Shown piece by piece: positions 1 to 4,996 of a stretch of 6,552 nt of DNA. Under the pieces are notes generated by a model that had not been told where the DNA came from, searched no databases, and saw only the letters and a program-made list of their open reading frames with translations. Every line of letters starts with the position of its first letter. Positions within the stretch are counted from its first letter, which is position 1. This DNA is from Fusobacteriales bacterium (GTDB lineage: Bacteria; Fusobacteriota; Fusobacteriia; Fusobacteriales; Leptotrichiaceae): the NCBI GenBank assembly GCA_031285605.1, contig JAITVW010000018.1:1-6552 (forward strand). The letters are read 5' to 3'. The translations under genes and the position numbers were made by a program.

Positions 1-268
1 TTTTGATATGACCTGTAGACATAAAAATACATTTATTTATTCTTTTAATAATAGAATCAAGATTTTTTATTGATTATTTTTTATAAATATTGTAAAATAG
101 TACTAGTATATTGGCTGATCTTAACATTCTGCATAAAGTAACTTTAATATGGTCAAAATACTTGTATTTGTTCTTGTATTCATGTTATCATATATAGAAA
201 CAAGTTCAGAACACCGGTACTTCCGGTACTAAAATATTGTGTTTAAAAATTTATGAGGTGATAAATAT
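1..268. other. Intergenic leader region upstream of the exported DUF3298-like gene
   Basis: There is no convincing gene in this stretch. It is very AT-rich and holds a rightward promoter (70-98), a weaker alternative promoter pair (TTAACA at 121-126, TAATAT at 145-150, 18-base spacer) and several short repeats. The repeats are CTTGTATT at 161-168 and again at 173-180 (12-base period), the odd palindrome GTTC-A-GAAC at 204-212, and a tandem 9-mer CCGGTACTT/CCGGTACTA at 214-231. The 9-mers also allow a 5-bp hairpin (ACCGG 213-217 with CCGGT 223-227). With the first promoter the gene at 269 would have a leader of about 165 bases. The repeats could be regulator sites, but nothing here matches a riboswitch that I recognise. 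Confidence 0.6.
70..98 (+). promoter_or_regulatory. Candidate sigma70/sigmaA promoter for the gene at 269
   Basis: TTGATT (70-75) is separated by exactly 17 bases from TAAAAT (93-98). Both boxes are close to consensus and the spacing is optimal, so transcription would start near 105. In DNA this AT-rich, chance matches are frequent. The 17-base spacing and the lack of any other gene between it and position 269 favour a real promoter. The TTAACA/TAATAT pair (121-150) is the main competitor. Confidence 0.5.
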
Positions 269-907
269 ATGAAGAAACTTTTGATTTTGGGTATAATGCT
301 TTCAGTTTTCATGCTGACTGCAGGTGCAGAGAAATTTTCATTTCAGGAGTATAATCCTAAGTCTCCGTCTGTTGTCAGAGTTAGAGATTCAATAAGTAAA
401 CTAAATGGAAACAGTATTGATTTTCCCAGAATAAGTGCAAAAAATCCTAAAGCAACAAAGTCTATCCAAAAATCAATGGATAAATTCGTTAAAAAAATGA
501 CTGGTGATAAAAACGGAAAATATTATGTTACATACGATATCACTACTAATAACAGCAAGCTTGTAAGTATACTTTTTACCGTAGAGAGAACAGACCGTAA
601 AGACAGAATAGTTGAGAACTACTACAGTGCACTTACTTTTGATGCCGTAACAGGTAAAGAATTAAAAATCGGCGACCTTTTAGTAAGCGGGTATGAAAAA
701 TCTCTTGGTACAGTTTTCGGAGATAAAGTAGTTCAGCTGAGTGTTCCTGTAAATACATCATTTGACGGTCCTGCAAAAAAACAGGAATTTTACGTACAAA
801 ATACAGGAATCGTATTTTTCTTTGAACCATACCGATATACTGATTTTGCTGATGGTCAGATTTTTTTACCTTTTGAATTATCTGATTTAAGAGGACTTTT
901 AAGATAA
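269..907 (+). CDS. Exported protein with DUF3298 (RsiV-like) C-terminal domain
   Basis: This 212-residue protein is predicted to be secreted. Residues 1-20 form a classical signal peptide: Lys-Lys, a hydrophobic core, then Ala-Gly-Ala before Glu21, a good signal peptidase I site. There is no lipobox cysteine, so it is probably soluble outside the cytoplasmic membrane. The mature part resembles the DUF4163/DUF3298 arrangement of RsiV-type and PdaC-type extracytoplasmic proteins. A short FPRI strand at 52-55 is followed by a beta-rich stretch (about 85-105), the YYSALTFDAVTGKELKIGDL segment (118-137), and the closing FFFEPYRYTDFADGQIFLPF region (183-202). In RsiV this domain senses lysozyme, but here there is no transmembrane or sigma-binding part, so the role is unknown. 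The start is set by the SD GAGGTG (255-260), 8 bases from ATG. The gene appears monocistronic, with its own promoter and terminator. The family call rests on recognised pattern only. Confidence 0.75.
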   Translation: MKKLLILGIMLSVFMLTAGAEKFSFQEYNPKSPSVVRVRDSISKLNGNSIDFPRISAKNPKATKSIQKSMDKFVKKMTGDKNGKYYVTYDITTNNSKLVSILFTVERTDRKDRIVENYYSALTFDAVTGKELKIGDLLVSGYEKSLGTVFGDKVVQLSVPVNTSFDGPAKKQEFYVQNTGIVFFFEPYRYTDFADGQIFLPFELSDLRGLLR

Positions 908-921
908 TTTTTTATATATTC

Positions 922-945
922 AGGGGCTCAAAAGCTCCTTTTTTT
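922..945 (+). terminator. Intrinsic terminator between the DUF3298-like gene and recJ
   Basis: The stem AGGGGCT (922-928) pairs with AGCTCCT (933-939) around a CAAA tetraloop: seven pairs, one of them G-T. A run of seven Ts (939-945) follows. This is a textbook rho-independent terminator. It ends only 13 bases before the recJ start codon, leaving no room for a recJ promoter in between. Confidence 0.85.
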
Positions 946-958
946 ATAGGGGGAATTC

Positions 959-3553
959 ATGAAAAATACTAAATGGAATTTTAAAAAAGTAAACAATGCT
1001 GAAATTGCAAAAAACAATGAGCTGCCTTTGGACAAGGATATTTTAAGTATTCTCTATTCCAGAAATATCTCAAATAAAAAAGATATCATCGAATTTTTGA
1101 ATCCCAGTCTCTCAAATATTCAGAATCACCATTTACTGAAAGATTTGAAAAAATCCGTTGATATTATTTTTGATGCAATGAAAAATAAAAAAAACATCTG
1201 GATTTACGGGGATTATGACGTAGACGGGATTACATCCACTTCATTGCTTTATCTTACTTTCCAAAAACTGGGATATAACAATATTAACTACTACATTCCA
1301 ATCCGTGATGAAGGTTACGGTCTGAATAAAAATGCAATTGAGCAGATCAAAAATTCAGACGGAGATCTTATCATTACTGTAGACTGCGGAATTACTTCTT
1401 TTGAAGAGATAGATTTTGCCAATTCTCTGAAGCTTCCGGTTATTATTACCGATCACCATGAAATAAATAAAAAGCTTCCGAAGGCAAGTGCAATAATAAA
1501 TCCCAAAAGAGAAGACAATGAATTTTCATTTAAATATCTTGCCGGTGTAGGAGTAGCTTTTCTTTTGGCAGCCGGCTTATTTGAAGAGGCAGGACAAAAA
1601 GACGAGGTATACAGCCTTCTTGACCTCACGGCGATAGGAACTGTCGCTGATATTGTTCCTCTTGCCCGGGAAAACCGTATTTTCGTGAAATTCGGTCTGG
1701 AACAGCTTCTTCATACAGAAATTCCCGGTTTGAAATATTTATGTTCACTTATTTTTGATTCCGGCAAAAAAGAATATACCACTTATGATGTGGGTTTTAT
1801 CCTTGCACCGGTTTTTAACGCTGCCGGAAGACTTAAGGATGCAAAAATGGCAGTAAAACTTCTTACTACTGATAATAAAAGGGAAATCGAGATTATCTCA
1901 AAGGAGCTTATTTCCAAAAATAATGAAAGAAAAGTCCTGCAGGAAAAAATTATTGCAGATGTGGAAGAAAATATACAAAAAAATTCACTTAATGATAATT
2001 ATGTAATAGTGGACTATTCTCCGGAGTACCATCACGGAGTAATTGGTATCGTGGCTTCCAAAATCATAGATACCTACTATAAACCTACTGTTATCATGGA
2101 AGTAAAAGAAGACGAGGAGATTGCAATAGCTTCTGCAAGAAGCATTGAAGGCTTTAACCTTATAGAAGCTCTCCAGACTATGCCGGAACTTTTCTTAAAA
2201 TTTGGCGGCCATGCCGGTGCAGCAGGTTTCACAATTCCGGTAAAAAATATCAAAAGCTTTATAAAAAAAATAAATGATTATGCTAAGAAAAAACTTAATG
2301 AGAATGACTTTGTAAAATTAATAAACATTGATAAAGAAATACCCATACAGAAAGTTTCTTATGAATTTTATCAGATTATAGACTTACTGAAACCTTTTGG
2401 TTTTGGAAATCCCAATCCTACTTTTGCAGTAAAGAATATTATACTTGAAAATATCAAACATATCGGTCAAAACAAAAACCATCTTATGTTTAATATAAAA
2501 AAGAACGGATTTATTTCAAGAAATGCTGTATGGTTTGGTGCCGGCAATAATTTTAAGGATTTGAACCAGAATATTTTCTATGATCTTGCTTTCAAGCTGA
2601 AAGTAGAAGATTATATGGATAAATCCTATACTAAAGTCTATGTTGACGATATCAAAAATTCAGAATTAAACAATGACCGTTATTCATATTTTTATTCTCT
2701 GTATCATACAGTTTTTCCGCTAAAATCTATATTTTATACTAATATTGAGCTTAATCCGGATATTTCTCTGACACCGAAAATGGATTTTGAACAGATTTCT
2801 CTTTTTCAGGGTAATAAATTCGTCGGCAGACTTGACTATAATATTTCTAATCTGCTCACACAGCTTATGAAGTTCTATAATTATACTTTTAAAATTCAGA
2901 TAGAAAGTATTCAAAAAACAGATACCCACTATACAGTTGATATTTTAATCAAGAAAAACTATGACTTTTTATCATATGCCTATAATGAAAAAAGACTTTT
3001 TATAGATATCAAAAATTTTATTCTGGGAAATATGGAATATGACAGTTTTACCAAAACAGTGCTTGCATCTTTTTTCAAAAGTGAGAAAAACCTTATTATA
3101 CCAAATGATAAAACATATAATTTTAAAAATGCATTTTTGACTTTTGGTATATATTTTATGAAAAAAAATAATCTGAAATCACAGATTGTTACTTCAAGCA
3201 AAAGTCTGCAGTTTTCGGATTTATTTCTAAAGTATTACTTTGATATAAACAAGGAGTATAAAGAAGGTTACCCTTTTACCGTGTTCTTTAATTCTGCTCC
3301 GGAATCAGAAATTAATGAAGGAAATATCATCATTTCGGATAATTATGAAAATGAAAATTATAAAAAAATTGACTTCAGTTTTATTATTCCGAAAAATGTT
3401 GTTCTAAAAACTCCAAAAGAAATAATGAAGCTGGAAAATGAGAAAAATATATTTTTTGAGTTTATTCCGATAAAAGAAAAACTAAAAATAAAGAAATTAC
3501 TTGAAAACGGAGAGAAAATATATTCTGATAAAAGTATCTATGAAATTTTATAA
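959..3553 (+). CDS. recJ: Single-stranded-DNA-specific exonuclease RecJ
   Basis: RecJ degrades single-stranded DNA 5' to 3' in recombination and mismatch or base-excision repair, using two metal ions held by the DHH phosphoesterase core. All core motifs are present: YGDYDVDG (83-90), VDCG (141-144), TDHHE (164-168), TAIGTVADIVPL (224-235), NAAGRL (287-292), HHGVIGIVASK (358-368), and the DHHA1 glycine motif GGHAGAAGF (416-424). The segment LKPFGFGNPNPTF (477-489) opens the OB-fold region. The catalytic core is therefore intact. Residues from about 570 to 864 form a Lys/Asn/Phe-rich extension absent from the roughly 577-residue E. coli enzyme. Longer RecJ proteins with a C-terminal domain occur in Bacillota, so this is probably the normal long form. 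The start is supported by AGGGGG (948-953), 5 bases before ATG. I see no terminator immediately downstream; the next rightward candidates are at 3962-3996 and 4070-4108. Confidence 0.96.
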   Translation: MKNTKWNFKKVNNAEIAKNNELPLDKDILSILYSRNISNKKDIIEFLNPSLSNIQNHHLLKDLKKSVDIIFDAMKNKKNIWIYGDYDVDGITSTSLLYLTFQKLGYNNINYYIPIRDEGYGLNKNAIEQIKNSDGDLIITVDCGITSFEEIDFANSLKLPVIITDHHEINKKLPKASAIINPKREDNEFSFKYLAGVGVAFLLAAGLFEEAGQKDEVYSLLDLTAIGTVADIVPLARENRIFVKFGLEQLLHTEIPGLKYLCSLIFDSGKKEYTTYDVGFILAPVFNAAGRLKDAKMAVKLLTTDNKREIEIISKELISKNNERKVLQEKIIADVEENIQKNSLNDNYVIVDYSPEYHHGVIGIVASKIIDTYYKPTVIMEVKEDEEIAIASARSIEGFNLIEALQTMPELFLKFGGHAGAAGFTIPVKNIKSFIKKINDYAKKKLNENDFVKLINIDKEIPIQKVSYEFYQIIDLLKPFGFGNPNPTFAVKNIILENIKHIGQNKNHLMFNIKKNGFISRNAVWFGAGNNFKDLNQNIFYDLAFKLKVEDYMDKSYTKVYVDDIKNSELNNDRYSYFYSLYHTVFPLKSIFYTNIELNPDISLTPKMDFEQISLFQGNKFVGRLDYNISNLLTQLMKFYNYTFKIQIESIQKTDTHYTVDILIKKNYDFLSYAYNEKRLFIDIKNFILGNMEYDSFTKTVLASFFKSEKNLIIPNDKTYNFKNAFLTFGIYFMKKNNLKSQIVTSSKSLQFSDLFLKYYFDINKEYKEGYPFTVFFNSAPESEINEGNIIISDNYENENYKKIDFSFIIPKNVVLKTPKEIMKLENEKNIFFEFIPIKEKLKIKKLLENGEKIYSDKSIYEIL

Positions 3554-3658
3554 AATATTCCGAAATTATAAAAATCTGCGGGAGTGCATGAAATTCTCTT
3601 TAAATTAATATTTCTATAGCAAATAATTTAATACATGTACTATTTTATGTTCCGGTAT

Positions 3659-3687
3659 AATATACCTCTTAAATTACTGCATGTCAA
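3659..3687 (-). promoter_or_regulatory. Leftward promoter candidate with -10 inside a palindrome
   Basis: On the minus strand TTGACA (3687-3682) is followed after exactly 17 bases by TATATT (3664-3659), a near-consensus sigmaA promoter. The -10 box lies inside the palindrome GGTATA-A-TATACC (3654-3666 on the plus strand), which could be an operator. Transcription would begin near 3652 and run leftward, antisense to the 3' end of recJ. I see no ORF worth calling directly downstream. Confidence 0.5.
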
Positions 3688-3728
3688 ACAAACATCCTTT
3701 TCTGAAGTTACCCCCAAAAACCGGACAA

Positions 3729-3800
3729 TTATTTCAAAAAATTTGTGAGGATTGAATCCTGTACTGTACAGGGCTCAGTTCTCCATTTCGCCTCTTTCAT
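3729..3800 (-). CDS. Possible 23-codon leftward small ORF
   Basis: On the minus strand an ATG (3800-3798) opens a 23-codon frame ending in TAA (3731-3729). The peptide begins MKEAKWRTEPC and ends LTNFLK. An SD AGGAG (3811-3807) lies 6 bases upstream, and a perfect-consensus promoter (3947-3975) reads towards it with a leader of about 140 bases. Its codons span two palindromes (3748-3772), which would fold within the coding sequence. It could be a leader peptide, a small protein, or the chance product of a repeat. I do not recognise it. A frame this short arises easily by chance, so the support is only the SD and the promoter. Confidence 0.25.
   Translation of the reverse strand: MKEAKWRTEPCTVQDSILTNFLK
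3748..3772. repeat. Two overlapping odd palindromes
   Basis: AGGATT-G-AATCCT (3748-3760) and CCTGTAC-T-GTACAGG (3758-3772) are both perfect inverted repeats centred on one base, and they share the three bases CCT. As RNA they could form small, mutually exclusive hairpins. As DNA they look like dimeric-repressor half-sites. No nearby gene start explains an operator here, unless the leftward small transcript is real. Confidence 0.55.
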
Positions 3801-3879
3801 TTCCAACTCCTGCCTTTTCTTCTTTAGTTTACACAAGCAAGACTTTTGTGTCCTATTTTCACACTAACACCACATCAAA

Positions 3880-3923
3880 AGAGAGAAAAGTAATTTTTTA
3901 TTTAAAAAACTGCTTTTCTCTCT
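3880..3923. repeat. Long near-perfect hairpin
   Basis: AGAGAGAAAAG (3880-3890) pairs perfectly with CTTTTCTCTCT (3913-3923). The inner arms TTTTTT (3894-3899) and AAAAAA (3904-3909) close on an ATTT loop. The three bases between the stems on each side can add a G-T and an A-T pair and leave only one A-C mismatch, so the arms pair over about 19 of 20 positions. Neither side has a clean terminal T-run, so it is a poor terminator. On the minus strand it would lie at the very 5' end of a transcript from the promoter at 3947-3975. Confidence 0.7.
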
Positions 3924-3946
3924 CCTCTAGTAACTTTATCATTAGT

Positions 3947-3975
3947 ATTATACCTTCATTTTTTGTTTTGTCAAC
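3947..3975 (-). promoter_or_regulatory. Perfect-consensus leftward sigma70/sigmaA promoter
   Basis: On the minus strand TTGACA (3975-3970) and TATAAT (3952-3947) are both exact consensus hexamers, with an optimal 17-base spacer. Transcription would start near 3940 and run left, away from pst and towards the recJ 3' end. It cannot serve pst, whose genes lie upstream of it. The only candidate products are a small RNA, the 23-codon ORF at 3729-3800, or an antisense RNA to recJ. Confidence 0.65.
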
Positions 3976-3996
3976 AGACAAAATAAATATTTTTTT
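3962..3996 (+). terminator. Rightward terminator-like hairpin, candidate recJ terminator
   Basis: TTTGTTTTGTC (3962-3972) pairs with GACAAAATAAA (3977-3987) around an AACA loop. This gives eleven pairs, including one G-T, and seven Ts (3990-3996) follow. The stem has only two G-C pairs, so it would be weak. It is the first rightward terminator candidate after recJ, giving recJ a 3' tail of about 440 bases. The same bases contain the -35 box of the leftward promoter. Confidence 0.45.
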
Positions 3997-4069
3997 ATAT
4001 TACCGGTATCTTCTACACTATCATAAAGGTTATAACTGTACACTTGAAATAACTCCGGCAATAAAACTA

Positions 4070-4108
4070 AAAAATCACAGGTCCGTCTTCGGATAATCTG
4101 TGATTTTT
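4070..4108. terminator. Bidirectional terminator at the end of the pst operon
   Basis: AAAAATCACAG (4070-4080) pairs with CTGTGATTTTT (4098-4108) over eleven bases. Inside, TCCG (4082-4085) pairs with CGGA (4090-4093) around TCTT. Read leftward it ends in a T-run just 5 bases after the pstA stop codon, so it ends the phosphate operon. Read rightward it also ends in Ts and would stop transcripts coming from recJ. Confidence 0.85.
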
Positions 4109-4113
4109 ATTAA

Positions 4114-4995
4114 TTATTCCCCTCTTTCTTTCTGATACTTATTTCTCAAAACTATTGCCAATGTATTGGCAGAAAGAAGAATAACCAGAAGCACTATTAT
4201 TCCTGTAGCTGCAAGTTCCTGAAATTCTTTTTTCGGCATTCCCGACCACTGGTATATCTGTATTGGAAGTGCTGTATACCTCGACATTATACCGCTAGGT
4301 ATTCTTGTTACATATGATGCTGCACCGACTACCAGTAAAGGTGCTGCTTCTCCCAACGCTCTGGAAAGAGAAAGTATTATTCCCGTGAATATTCCCGGTG
4401 AAGCGTAAGGAAGAACCACTGCTTTTATCATCTGCCATTTTGTTAACCCAAGACCGTATGCCGCTTCCCTTAATATTCCCGGTACTGCTTTTATGGCTTC
4501 TCTTGAAGAAACTATTACTACCGGAAGAACCATAAGAGACAGTGTTACCGCTCCGGCAAGTATACTTCCGCGAAAACCTTTCAGCCTTGAAAAAAGTGCA
4601 AGCCCCAGAAGACCGTAAACTATAGCAGGTACTCCGGCAAGATTTGATATATTTACTTCCAGAAAATTATAAAGTTTACTTTTTTTCTTGGAATACTCTT
4701 CCAGATATATTGCTGCTCCCACTCCTACCGGTATTGTTATCAGTCCTACAAGACCCACCAGCCATAAGCTTCCAAGTAATGCAGGATAAACACCTGCACG
4801 CTGTGGTCTTATCTTTGAAGGAAAATTTATTAAAAAATCAAAACTCATCCATTTTATCCCCTGCTTTATTATTCCAAACAGCAGCAGTACCAGAAAAACT
4901 ATGCAAAATATAATACAGCTGAAAAATAGATACTTAAATATCTTATCTTTCAGTTTTCTTATTCTTAAATTATCTATAGCCATTTTTTCCATCAT
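4114..4995 (-). CDS. pstA: Phosphate ABC transporter permease PstA
   Basis: PstA is one of two membrane subunits forming the phosphate channel of the high-affinity Pst importer; it pairs with PstC and docks on the ATPase PstB. The protein is 293 residues, normal for the family. It has about six hydrophobic segments: roughly 22-42, 69-95, 112-135, 143-163, 200-222 and 262-284. The cytoplasmic EAA loop that contacts PstB starts at Glu177-Ala-Ala-Tyr-Gly and continues to Leu195-Pro196. The typical SRALGEAAPL segment follows at 211-220. The start fits an SD, GGAGG (5009-5005), 9 bases upstream and inside the last codons of pstC. One base separates the pstC stop from this ATG, which indicates translational coupling. 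It is the last gene of the operon here, with a terminator immediately after it and no pstB. Confidence 0.95.
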   Translation of the reverse strand: MMEKMAIDNLRIRKLKDKIFKYLFFSCIIFCIVFLVLLLFGIIKQGIKWMSFDFLINFPSKIRPQRAGVYPALLGSLWLVGLVGLITIPVGVGAAIYLEEYSKKKSKLYNFLEVNISNLAGVPAIVYGLLGLALFSRLKGFRGSILAGAVTLSLMVLPVVIVSSREAIKAVPGILREAAYGLGLTKWQMIKAVVLPYASPGIFTGIILSLSRALGEAAPLLVVGAASYVTRIPSGIMSRYTALPIQIYQWSGMPKKEFQELAATGIIVLLVILLSANTLAIVLRNKYQKERGE

Positions 4996-4996
4996 A

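Larger units (their letters stand above)
3554..4069. other. Structured convergent intergenic region, possible small-RNA locus or repeat copy
   Basis: These roughly 515 bases separate the 3' end of recJ from the terminator of the pst operon, and no ordinary gene is visible on either strand. For a gap between convergent genes it is unusually rich in signals. It has two leftward promoters (3947-3975 and 3659-3687), a long hairpin (3880-3923), a rightward terminator-like hairpin (3962-3996), and a 6-bp-stem hairpin (ACACAA 3831-3836 with TTGTGT 3846-3851). Odd palindromes lie at 3654-3666, 3748-3760 and 3758-3772, and a possible 23-codon ORF reads leftward at 3729-3800. A decayed gene, an sRNA locus or an interspersed repeat are all possible. 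I cannot choose between them from one window. Confidence 0.5.

Noticed and set aside
1..32. Possible start of a divergent leftward gene at the left edge
   Set aside because: Minus-strand ATGs at 32-30 and 22-20 open different frames to the edge, but neither has a convincing SD and only 7-10 codons are visible.
633..830. Leftward 65-codon open frame
   Set aside because: Antisense to the DUF3298-like gene, which has a signal peptide, SD and terminator. The antisense frame has none of these.
2720..3201. Two leftward open frames (69 and 73 codons) within recJ
   Set aside because: Both are antisense to the recJ C-terminal region and arise from its AT-rich codons.
3590..3610. Tiny plus-strand ORF after recJ (GGGAG then ATG, 6 codons)
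   Set aside because: Too short to assess and easily explained by chance.
3656..3661. TATAAT on the plus strand as a rightward promoter
   Set aside because: No acceptable -35 box lies 16-18 bases upstream. The hexamer is explained as half of the palindrome around the leftward -10.
3752..4096. Rightward 114-codon open frame in the convergent gap
   Set aside because: It begins at a TTG one base after a GAGG, too close for a working SD. It runs through the long hairpin and the terminator-like hairpin and ends inside the pst terminator. Its Ser/Phe/Thr-rich composition looks like translated non-coding AT-rich DNA.
4644..4913. Rightward 89-codon open frame
   Set aside because: Antisense shadow inside pstA, with no supporting family resemblance.
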